From Chaetoderma sp. LZ-2023a (taxonomy: Eukaryota; Mollusca; Caudofoveata; Chaetodermatida; Chaetodermatidae): 64,000 nt of DNA. The notes under the pieces were generated by a model, which was given only the letters and a program-made list of their open reading frames with translations, did no database searches and was not told where the DNA came from. Location of the stretch: contig CM067373.1 in the NCBI GenBank assembly GCA_034401795.1, positions 89,300,996 to 89,364,995 on the forward strand, given 5' to 3'. Position 1 is the first letter of the stretch. Each line of letters starts with the position of its first letter. Positions 56,189 through 64,000 of this stretch are shown one piece after another. Position numbers and translations under genes: made by a program.

Positions 56189-56461
56189 GTAGTAGTGTTG
56201 GGATTAAAATGATACCACCTCCCTCAACTGGCCGCCGTTCGGCGATCCGTGGCCCCCACCACCCTCTCAATCCCTGGGGCATAGGTTGGTGAGACATGTG
56301 GTTGGTGTATGCCTCTAGATGGAGGCCCAGGGTTGTTGAGACAGGTGGTTGGTATGCCTCTAGATTGAGGCCCCAGGGATTGAGAGGGCGGTGGGGGCCA
56401 CGGATCGCTGAACGACTGCCAGTTGAGGGAGGTTGTATCATTTTAATCCCGACACTACTAC
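56189..56461. repeat. Inverted repeat, 92-bp arms
   Basis: Left arm 56,189-56,280 and right arm 56,370-56,461 are complementary with a few mismatches, for example GTGGCCCCCACCACCCTCTC with GAGAGGGCGGTGGGGGCCAC. The 89-bp spacer holds two direct copies of TGTGGTTGGTGTATGCCTCT-like sequence. A third piece of arm sequence follows at 56,466-56,512. Confidence 0.85.
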
Positions 56462-56549
56462 TAGACAAATGATACCACCGCCCTCTCAATCCCTGGGGCA
56501 TAGGTTGTGGGGGCCAGGTGCGGCGGCCATCACGTGCCCTGACAGGCAA

Positions 56550-56985
56550 CCACAGGGATATACACCACCCACAGGTACCGATCGTCACACATAATAGGGT
56601 CTGAACACCCATTTAGAGACAGGCATCCACAGGGATATACACCACCCACAGGTACTGATCGCCACACATAAGAGGGTCGCCTGCACCACACATAATAGGT
56701 CTGAACGCCCAGACAGAGGATATACACCACCCACAGGTACTGATCGCCACACATAATAGGGTCTGAACGCCCATTTAGAGACAGGCATCCACAGGGATAT
56801 ACACCACCCACAGGTACTGATCGCCAGCACCACACATAATAGGTCTGAACGCTGATCGCCACACATAATAGGGTCTGAACACCCATTTAGAGACAGGCAT
56901 CCACAGGGATATACACCACCCACAGGTACTGATCGCCACACATAATAGGGTCTGAATGCCCATTTAGAGACATGCATCCACAGGG
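56550..56985. repeat. Tandem array, ~77-bp unit with deletions
   Basis: The unit begins CCACAGGGATATACACCACC and contains CACACATAATAGGGTCTGAA and CATTTAGAGACAGGCATCC. About six copies are present, some internally deleted. The minus-strand Cys/Val/Tyr-rich repeat frames across it are artefacts. The unit's last word, CAGGCATCCACAGGGATAT, also precedes both SAP-like ORF copies. Confidence 0.88.
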
Positions 56986-56994
56986 ATATATACC

Positions 56995-57447
56995 ATGAGT
57001 ACTGTTGCACAGATTCGCGCTATTGCAAAGCAATTCGGCCTTAGAGGCTACTCTAAGGCCAAGAAAGCTGACCTGCTCCAGATGATCGACCAGGTCCGTG
57101 CTGAGGAGTGGCAGAAGCGACTCTCCCGAGCAATGAATACAGGAAGGTTTCGAGCGCTTATCGAGGATCCTTGGAATCCCCACAAGAAAGCACAGTGGAT
57201 ACGTGAGTTTAGTCAGTTGGACGAGGAGGTGACTGCTAGCTTGCGAGCCAAGGCTGTAGCGAGGCAGATGGAGGCCCATTCACTGGAGCGCTTAACTCTC
57301 CAATGCAGGGGTCCCCAGGACCCTTTGCAGGCATCCACAGGGATATACATCATGAGTACTGTTGCACAGCTTCGCGCTATTGCAAAGCAATTCAGCCTTA
57401 GAGTCTACTCTAAGGCCAAGAAAGCCGACCTGCTCCAGATGATCTGA
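56995..57447 (+). CDS. Small protein with SAP/Rho-N-like domain, tandemly duplicated
   Basis: From ATG 56,995 it reads MSTVAQIRAIAKQFGLRGYS, then KAKKADLLQMI. This is a helix-turn-helix SAP or Rho-N-like nucleic-acid-binding motif (Leu-Arg-Gly-Tyr-Ser-Lys, then Leu-Leu). It is followed by a charged helical region with EDPWNPHKKAQWIREF. At 57,351 the beginning of the same gene is repeated (MSTVAQLRAIAKQFSLRVYS), and the frame runs straight from the first copy into the second, then ends at TGA (57,445) where the first copy has a sense codon. Degraded sequence of the second unit continues to about 57,560. I cannot name the family. It may belong to a mobile element. Confidence 0.45.
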   Translation: MSTVAQIRAIAKQFGLRGYSKAKKADLLQMIDQVRAEEWQKRLSRAMNTGRFRALIEDPWNPHKKAQWIREFSQLDEEVTASLRAKAVARQMEAHSLERLTLQCRGPQDPLQASTGIYIMSTVAQLRAIAKQFSLRVYSKAKKADLLQMI

Positions 57448-57560
57448 CAGGTCCGTGCCGAGGAGTGGCGGAAGCAACTCTCCTGAGCAATGAATACGGG
57501 AAGGTTTCCAGCGCTTACCAAAGAGGATGCTTGAAATCCTCACAAGAAAGCGCAGTGGAT

Positions 57561-58105
57561 ATATTTACTCTCCTCCAGTAGGGCCTGCCAGTATCAGGAA
57601 CCTTCAATGTTCCTTCGCCTCCTTGCAATGCTCACGTTCTGTTGATACCAGCTCTCCCACTGTAGTCGCTCTCCTTATGGTGACAGATCTGTTGTGCGAG
57701 CATCTGTGCAGGGGTCGTGAAAGGGCAACCCTGTAGCGGGCTTTTCATCATCTCGGCAAAGGTCAGATATTCCTGTTGTGATATCATGTCAGGTCAATGA
57801 GTAATAAGAGGGTAAACTCTAAATGGGAATCCGATACCCCATCCGTGCTGGCACATATGTTAATGGAGGGGCTGTCAAACATGTCATTTACAGGTGTGAA
57901 CAGGCTAGGACTGATAGCTTTCCATAGGTTGCTGTTGGCACCTGGGAGATACTCTATCACGTCCCGGCCGACTTCTACCAGTGAGCTGCTGTGTGCACTA
58001 CCCGGAGGTTGATGTAGCACATCGGCGTGTATGTATGTTGTGCCCTGCTGGGGCACCTCGAAGAGGACCCATTCTACATGGTACTGTGCCACCCGTCTCC
58101 CCTCT

Positions 58106-58107
<2 letters not shown>
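57561..58107. other. Unassigned DNA with a 102-codon open frame
   Basis: A minus-strand frame (57,784-58,092) reads MAQYHVEWVLFEVPQQG and onward. Composition is protein-like, but I recognise no family, and an overlapping plus-strand frame exists. It is left uncalled. Confidence 0.3.
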
Positions 58108-58144
<37 letters not shown>

Positions 58145-58386
58145 CACCGCGATTGTATAAGCTCGCCTAGGTGAGTTTAAAAATGCGCACTCACACCCCC
58201 TACCCTCCACAGACACATTGCGATTGTATAAGCTCGCTTAGGTGAGCTAAAAACGTACACTCATCCTCCCACCCGTCCACACACACACACACCCTCCCCA
58301 CCCCACACAACACACGCACGCACGCACGCACGCACCACACCACACCACACCACACCACACCACACCACACCACACCACACCACACA

Positions 58387-58429
<43 letters not shown>

Positions 58430-58462
58430 TCGCACGCACGCACGCACGCACGCTCGCACGCA

Positions 58463-58494
<32 letters not shown>

Positions 58495-58497
58495 CAC
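58108..58497. repeat. (GACA)n, duplicated GTGAG-end segment, and (CACG)n/(CACAC)n
   Basis: (GACA)n at 58,108-58,143. GCGATTGTATAAGCTCGC and then TAGGTGAG occurs twice (58,149 and 58,210), followed by a compound CACAC/CACG microsatellite at 58,280-58,497. The Arg/Ala/Cys/Val minus frames are artefacts. Confidence 0.85.
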
Positions 58498-59404
58498 TTC
58501 CACCCCTCCCACCCCTCCACCCCAGCCCACACCCAAAACGCCTACAAATAACACTTCCAGTCTCGTCAAAGGGCCTATACTATCAGGATGGACAAGCAAA
58601 TCTGTGAAAATAAACATCATTCGGCCAGCTTACGCTCCACCCAGACACAAACAATTCCACGTAGAAAGGGCCCCTCCCACTTTCTCACCAACAAAAACTC
58701 CTAAAAACAAACAATACTACTTGGCAGACTACTACTTACGCCAATGTATGTATAGGTTCTGTCTGTCTAAATATAAGGCCGGGTAACGTCAAATTCCGAT
58801 GTCACGAATAATAAACACCTGTCTAACTTGTATATCTAGTTCAAACCAGTAATCTAGATCAATCGTCTCGCGTCACTTGCAGCAGAGACATACATAATAC
58901 ACCTCTCCGCTTGCAGAACGTTGTGTGATAATGTAACTCCGATGTGAGGGGGATGGGTGGTGGGGTGGAATGGGGGGTTTGGGGTGCATAATTATAACCC
59001 ATTAGTTGGGGAACACCATAATTTTCTTTTGGGAAACATATTGAATACTTTGAAAAATATTTGACTGGTAGCTGTTGCAGCAACACGTTCCAATAAAACC
59101 ATTTTCAAAATATTCAACATATTTCCTGCACAGTGGTCATACTTCCACAGTCTGTTTTTCAGAGAACGCTGACCTCTAAGTAATAAAATTTTACACTGAT
59201 CATCAGTTTGGACATGTCTGATCCGAATGAAATTGGTTGCTGCCAGGAAAAGTAGCCTTAACAACTAACAAGCCACCCCCAACCCCCACCAAACCCCCCC
59301 CACCCCACCCTCCCACACGCACACACGCACGCACTCACACACGCACAGACAGTCAGACACACATCATGCTTCAGCACCAGCTCACACCACACTCAGAATT
59401 TAAA
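58498..59404. other. Unassigned DNA with a MITE core
   Basis: 59,036-59,125 holds a hairpin-family core (ATTGAATACTTTGAAAAATA ... CATTTTCAAAATATTCAAC). 59,275-59,350 is CCCCACC/CACG low-complexity. No gene. Confidence 0.55.
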
Positions 59405-60275
59405 CAAGAGGCTCAAGGGACTTGTATCGCTCACCTGGAATTATTGGCCACTGGCACAACCGAACAAAATGAGATGACCAATAGAAAGATTTACCATTCT
59501 AATTTCTGTGAATGTTTTATTAAAACAGGCCCAGCAATAAGTAGTCTTTTATATGATCTCAGAAATTTTCAGAAAATCCAAGATGACCGACAAACACACT
59601 AAATGTTAATTGATCAACGATGGGCATGTATTTTCATGTATCAACTTTCCAGGGACAAACTTTAATGGCATGGCCCGTCGTCCCTAATCATATCTCTCAA
59701 ATTTCAGCATATTCCGTTTAGTGGTATTGGAAAATAAGTCGGTGTCAGGAAAACTAGGTCATGCAAGATGGCCGCCGAACTATTTGACCAATCAAGTTCC
59801 CTTGAACAAACTTTGACCAGTTCTTGCCCTAGATGATATTTCATGAGTTTTGAATCGATCTTGCGGTTTTGGAGAAGATTTTTAAAGACAATTCTAAAAA
59901 TTGGTCAAAATATAAGATGGCCACCAGCCGAATTGGCCGATCGGCTTCATTTGAACAAACCTGGATCTTTATCCCCTAAGGATGCTTTCTGCCAAATATA
60001 CTTGAAATCGTCCAAGTGGTTCTCGGAAAGAAGACATTCTCAATTTCTCATTGCTATAATATGGGAGTTTTTGGCGAGGGAAAAGATCAAAGATGGCCGC
60101 CAAATTGTTTATCTGACAGTTTCGAAAGTGATAAATTTAAAATCAGCATACCCAAAAACCTAGATAAAACCAATTTCGGCTTCAAAATCCATCAAATAAG
60201 AAAATCCAATATGGCCGCCAAACACGCTACATTTTGATTGGTCCACGGCAGCCATGTTTTTTTATGGATCAACTT
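59405..60275. repeat. Second copy of the ~630-bp repeat family
   Basis: It begins CAAGAGGCTCAAGGGACTTG and shares TGGAATTATTGGCCACTGGC with 49,640. It then follows the 49,606 block through ATGGCCGCCGAACTATTTG (59,768) to ATCAACTTCCCTG (60,268). It stops exactly where Gypsy protease sequence starts. Confidence 0.8.
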
Positions 60276-60283
60276 CCCTGTGT

Positions 60284-61480
60284 CTTTGGAGGACAATCCG
60301 TATATGCAACAGTTTAACAGGAGCTCCATTAACTGTAATCAGTAAACATTTACACCAATTTATGGCCCCACATGAAAGACCATCTCTCCAGCCTACAAAA
60401 ATTCAATCATGCTCCTCAACAGGAGAGATATTACAAACATAAAATGAAGCTAACTTGACCATATTTATGGATGACCTCCTTTTTAGACAACGAATAATCG
60501 TAGTGGACATACAAAATGCTGCTCTTTTAGGAGCAGATCTTCTTCGAGCCACCAAATCAATAATACATGTCAAGCAACAAGAGCTTGAAATAGACGGCGA
60601 TCGGATTCCGCTTGGCCCTCATAATGAATTGTACCACACTTGTTTGTTGCATCTCGCTAGTGCAGCAATGATAAAACCGGGATGAGAAGCGTTACTGTGG
60701 GCTGCGTGCAGCGCAACATTCCGGTATCCGCATATCTTCTGCTTTCCTAGAACCTGACCACGATTATATGCTTGCCAGTAGCTGTGCAATTCCTCATGCC
60801 GTTGTAGACACAAAATATATTAATCACATACAATTCCACGTGTTTAATGGAACATCAGATCCTATAGACTTATCGTCAGGCTTCCGCTGTGGACGCCTTG
60901 TAGAAATTGAGAAGGTAAGTGATAAAATTGGTCATGCAGAAGCTTTAGAGTTAAGTAAATTATTTACAAATCTTTCGGAATATATCCGTAACTTACTGCC
61001 GGACAACTCTTTAGAAAAGCCATGATCCAGTACCATTGTATTAGCAATACGAATTGAAGGAATACTTCATTTATGTGTAGATTATCGCAATTTAATAGAA
61101 AAGGCACACATATGTGTATGTGAAGATTTCAATAGAGAATATGAAAGACTAGATCTTTCAATCGCCGCATTCATGGTGATCCTTATCACCCAGCACAGAA
61201 TGTGTGGGTAAGAGATCCCACATCCCCAAAATATGCGTCTCCAAAGCTTTCCTATAAGTGGAAAGGACCATACATGGTCCTCGAACGAGAATCAGACAAA
61301 ACATATAAAAGGGGACTTGATAGCAAGACATCATTCTTGCATTTTGATCGACTGACACCTGAATCGGAATGGATGACAGTCCACTCCCTCACTCAGAGGT
61401 GAGTTTGTCGGATGCGGAGGATTACCGTGATGACATCCCTAGGACCAGCAGCAAACCCTTCATCCGACATCGGACATGTG
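60284..61480 (+). pseudogene. Ty3/Gypsy pol with large internal deletion
   Basis: Protease: TGAPLTVISKHLHQFM with Leu in place of the catalytic Asp just before it, then NAALLGADLLRA near 60,515. The protease-RT spacer (60,768-61,025) includes FHVFNGTSDPIDLSSGFRCG. The first RT strand appears at about 61,075 as ILHLCVDYRNL. Then everything up to the integrase C-terminus is missing: YASPKLSYKWKGPYMVLERE is at 61,221. The frame ends in an Arg-rich tail and runs into an AAT microsatellite. Loss of most RT, RNase H and the integrase core makes it non-functional. No LTR was identified on either side. Confidence 0.8.
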
Positions 61481-61490
61481 GGAGAAGGAA

Positions 61491-61493
<3 letters not shown>

Positions 61494-61555
<62 letters not shown>

Positions 61556-61556
61556 G
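61494..61556. repeat. (AAT)n microsatellite
   Basis: About 20 perfect units directly after the Gypsy pol remnant. Confidence 0.97.
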
Positions 61557-62253
61557 TATAAAATGATAATCTAAATAATGTGAATGCGGAAATGGTCAAT
61601 GCACCCATACTTGCTGGCAGGATGCGCTTGGGAAAAGACCATTTGCACGATTACCCATAGTTCCTTTATCATTATCAGTGTGTCTATCCCATGAACCCTT
61701 CGACAAAATCCCTATCCGCAATTCCTGAGGACAATGAATGTTAGGTGGATCCCACTGCCATCACCCTTGTTTAGTCTGTCTAAGCATACCGGACTCTGCC
61801 AAAGCCCCATTTCCATTTCATTGCCTCCATGGAGTTCTCAAAGCCCTGTTTCCCATTGCCTTAAACCCTTCCCTCCCCCCCCCCCCCCCCCAGAAGCCTT
61901 CGGAACTTTGTCAGAAGCTAACCCCTTCATTTGTTCTGCATTGGAAACTTCTTCCAACCTGACATCTGATAGGATCAGCGCCAGGACCACCACATCCCAT
62001 GCGGACGAGCGACTCCAAACCAACTATTTCTGTCATCATACACAGTTAGTGCTGCGCCAGGTACAAGTCCGCTGAGCAGAATTCTGGTGTGCCCCCTTGT
62101 GACAACGAATCAAGACCTATCAAGTGAATCCCACCTTTGATGTGTTTATTCAGTGGATGCACTTGGCGCACCCGTTTTGGACCAATATATATATATAGTA
62201 TGCGAACTTGGTTGTCTACACTACACGTCATGTGAGACATGCATGCACACAAG
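61557..62253. other. Unassigned DNA downstream of Gypsy pol
   Basis: Contains a poly-C run (61,877-61,892). It would be the place for a 3' LTR, but I see no copy of it elsewhere. Two frames over 60 codons have no family resemblance. Confidence 0.4.
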
Positions 62254-62419
62254 GTAGAAGCCCTACCTCCCTCCATATTTCCCTGGATCTCTGATAGTTA
62301 TGTGCCACCCACCACCACATCCACAACATTTATATATATATAAATGTTGTGGATGTGGTGGTGGGTGGCACATAACTATCAGAGATCCAGGGAAATATGG
62401 AGGGAGGTAGGGCTTCTAC
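62254..62419. repeat. Perfect palindrome, 83-bp arms, no spacer
   Basis: The sequence reads identically on both strands from GTAGAAGCCCTACCTCCCTC to GAGGGAGGTAGGGCTTCTAC. Its centre is at 62,336/62,337 inside TTTATATATATATAAA. No mismatch was found. A short direct repeat, TGCGAACTTGGTTG, flanks it at about 62,202 and 62,427. Confidence 0.95.
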
Positions 62420-62509
62420 ACACCATGCGAACTTGGTTGGCACATAACTTTCAGGATATCACCATAATCTGAGTCTGCCTTGGGGTCCTTGCGTGTTGGC
62501 ATGTAGACC

Positions 62510-62710
62510 AAGCCGATCAACAGAGGGGTTGGGATGACACTGTAATGCAGTATATTCTGTCACTCATGTCTGGTATTGGTTGTACAGTATGGTTAAGGGG
62601 CTTTCTCCAGATCACTGCTACCCCTCCATATCCTCTTGGTTTTTGAGCTGCTGAAATATATGCATGTATGATTACTGTATTCTGCGGCTGTAGTAGTAGA
62701 AACATCATAC
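62510..62710 (-). pseudogene. LINE endonuclease fragment
   Basis: On the minus strand it reads MMFLLLQPQNTVIIHAYISA, then PRGYGGVAVIWRK and a Val-Gln-Pro-x-Pro-Asp segment with Asp-Arg-Ile. The Gly-Gly-Val-Ala-x-x-Trp-Arg block is typical of the endonuclease domain of LINEs. Only about 60 codons are kept. Confidence 0.75.
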
Positions 62711-62754
62711 AGCTGCAATCAGTCCTTCATTTTCCCCAATATGTCTTGTCCTCA

Positions 62755-63000
62755 GCCGTAATTCTTAGCTTCCTCAGGTAAATTCTTGACTTGAGTGAAT
62801 CGAGTCCTGTTTCCTGATGTCACCTCGTAGCACGCTTAGCAAATTCATGAAATGACGTCCTCTCCTGGCTTTGTATTTGGAGGGCGAATTACAAGACTCT
62901 CCGTGCTGGTGTCTCTTCTGGCATCCTTAGCACATGGCCAAACATGGACCATCTTTGCTGGGCGACTTTTACAGACAGCAGCGATGTATTACTGTAGCCA
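62755..63000 (-). pseudogene. LINE C-terminal fragment
   Basis: From about 63,000 downward it reads SVKVAQQRWSMFGHVLRMPE, then a stop, then FALQIQSQERTSFHEFAKRA. The Trp-x-x-Phe-Gly-His-Val-Leu-Arg-Met block is a hallmark near the end of many LINE ORF2 proteins. It ends about 50 bp before the endonuclease piece on the same strand, so a C-terminus stands directly in front of an N-terminus. Confidence 0.78.
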
Positions 63001-63012
63001 CCGGGGGCGTGC

Positions 63013-63228
63013 ATGGCTCTGTTGCTTGCCGTCGTTGTTGCTGCTGCTGCTGGTCAGCCAGCCTCGGGGTTGGGGAGTGGTCGCCACACATCTCCGGTGT
63101 CCACGAAGACCGACCTCCAGGGTGGTGGAACGATCACGATTATTCAAGTAACTATACTTAACATTTTAATTATTTCGTTAATTACAGCTTTAATAATTAT
63201 ACTGTGTCTGTATAAACGGTCCCGATGA
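63013..63228 (+). CDS. Small candidate membrane protein, 71 residues
   Basis: It reads MALLLAVVVAAAAGQPASG, which looks like a signal peptide. A Ser/Thr/Gly-rich middle follows, then a hydrophobic segment ILIISLITALIIILCLY and a basic end KRSR. That is the layout of a tiny type I membrane protein. The start context is not a strong Kozak site, and the hydrophobic runs come partly from GTTGTTGCTGCTGCTG and AT-rich codons, so it may be chance. It begins just beyond the LINE breakpoint. Confidence 0.3.
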   Translation: MALLLAVVVAAAAGQPASGLGSGRHTSPVSTKTDLQGGGTITIIQVTILNILIISLITALIIILCLYKRSR

Positions 63229-63841
63229 CTAAAAGGAACCGTAATGGTCTTAGGATCGCTAGTTATAATTTCTGTATCTGTTCATAGTTATTCTTATTTT
63301 CTGTGAGGTGTTTTTACTAACCGCACCGTAGTAGGTTTCTCAACATGTACTTTATATATTATTCTAATCATTTCACATTGAATTACTTGTTCTAGTTAGT
63401 TTTATATATGGCAAGTAGCCATCAGGTTATATGTTTTGTTTATTTATAAAGAGAAATATAGGACTGCAGTGCACGTAGGAAACACTATACAGCAACATTC
63501 ATATATGCAGCACATTCTCCCGACACCAACAATTTTTCACTGAGGTCGCTGTCCATGCTATAACTCTGTTTAGCCCGGCATGCAACTGACTAAAAGCCTT
63601 TCTATTCAGCTCGATAGGATAGGTTTAATATGATTAGAGACAATTGCTTCGTTAGGAGACACATAGTGTATGCCTCTTTTCCGGTAGTTGCGATAATTTA
63701 GCCCCGCACTCTGGCAAGGTTGTGTAAGATTGGTCAACATACCTAATGGGCCTCATATTTCTAAGTTATTGTCTATCTTCATGTTCCACTAAGCCTTATG
63801 GCTTTTTAATTGTTTGGATGTCCCTGTCCACACATGGACTG
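63229..63841. other. Unassigned AT-rich DNA
   Basis: No gene or repeat recognised. Confidence 0.4.
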
Positions 63842-63842
63842 A

Positions 63843-64000
63843 TCTGACCACATATATAACACTAGGAACAAACATGATCTCCACATTAGATACACACGAA
63901 CAGACACAGGGAAACGTAGAATTTCAGTTGGTGTCGTCAAAGTGTGGAATAACATAGATAAACACACATGCGAAAAAATACTAACACTAAAATCATACAA
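63843..64000 (+). pseudogene. LINE C-terminal region, running off the window
   Basis: One uninterrupted frame from just after a TGA at 63,840 reads HIYNTRNKHDLHIRYTRTDT, then GKRRISVGVVKVWNNIDKHT. The His-x-Tyr-x-Thr-Arg, Thr-x-x-Gly-Lys-Arg and Val-x-x-Trp-Asn block is a common end of LINE ORF2 proteins. The stop codon lies outside the window. The stop at its left edge suggests decay, although the visible part is clean. Confidence 0.75.

Noticed and set aside
56530-57010. Cys/Trp/Tyr repeat proteins on the minus strand
   Set aside because: These are translations of the 77-bp tandem array with shifting frames.
1-64000. CRISPR array, bacterial operon, tRNA or rRNA gene
   Set aside because: Tandem arrays here have no spacers of the CRISPR kind. 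No cloverleaf or rRNA core was seen by eye, and gene structure is eukaryotic with spliceosomal introns.

Overview
The window is eukaryotic nuclear DNA from an animal, most likely a marine invertebrate. A lophotrochozoan (mollusc or brachiopod) is my best guess, inferred from the style of the repeats (AACAAGAGGCCC starts, GGTGAGCTAA ends, arrays carrying CAAGGG-CATAAC words); the phylum is not proven. It is AT-leaning and intron-rich, and most of it is transposable elements and tandem repeats. Long open frames here are mainly retroelement remains or microsatellite artefacts, so real host coding sequence has to be found as short exons.

Left half (171-31,539, minus strand): one intact-looking host gene assembled from nine exons. 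It encodes a short N-terminal region, one membrane anchor and a carbohydrate-binding family-9-like (CBM9-like) domain. Every junction has GT/AG ends and all eight phases agree, giving an open 804-nt coding stretch (268 codons) that continues beyond the left edge. Two adjacent exons are only 23 and 32 nt. Its introns carry everything else in this half: a 45-bp minisatellite, a decayed Cys-rich-tailed multicopy gene split by other insertions, several non-LTR retrotransposon (LINE) fragments including an ~8.5-kb plus-strand copy with a PHD-like ORF1, a hairpin-cored MITE family, a TTAA-bounded MITE, and simple repeats.

Middle (31.6-41.4 kb): intergenic-looking MITEs, simple repeats and a 1.1-kb foldback element, plus a weak two-exon start of a possible plus-strand gene (40,234-40,491).

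41,398-48,386: a complete-length but frame-broken DIRS-like tyrosine-recombinase retrotransposon. It has inverted terminal repeats and an internal complementary region whose two halves abut exactly at the predicted circle junction. Its order is gag-like, reverse transcriptase, RNase H, then a tyrosine recombinase overlapping the RNase H frame.

Right part (48.4-64 kb): a Ty3/Gypsy gag remnant, a ~2-kb block of three ~630-bp units, back-to-back tandem arrays (53.7-57.0 kb), a duplicated SAP-like small ORF, an internally deleted Ty3/Gypsy pol, a perfect 83-bp-arm palindrome, and LINE fragments to the edge. No tRNA, rRNA, CRISPR or bacterial-type operon was seen.
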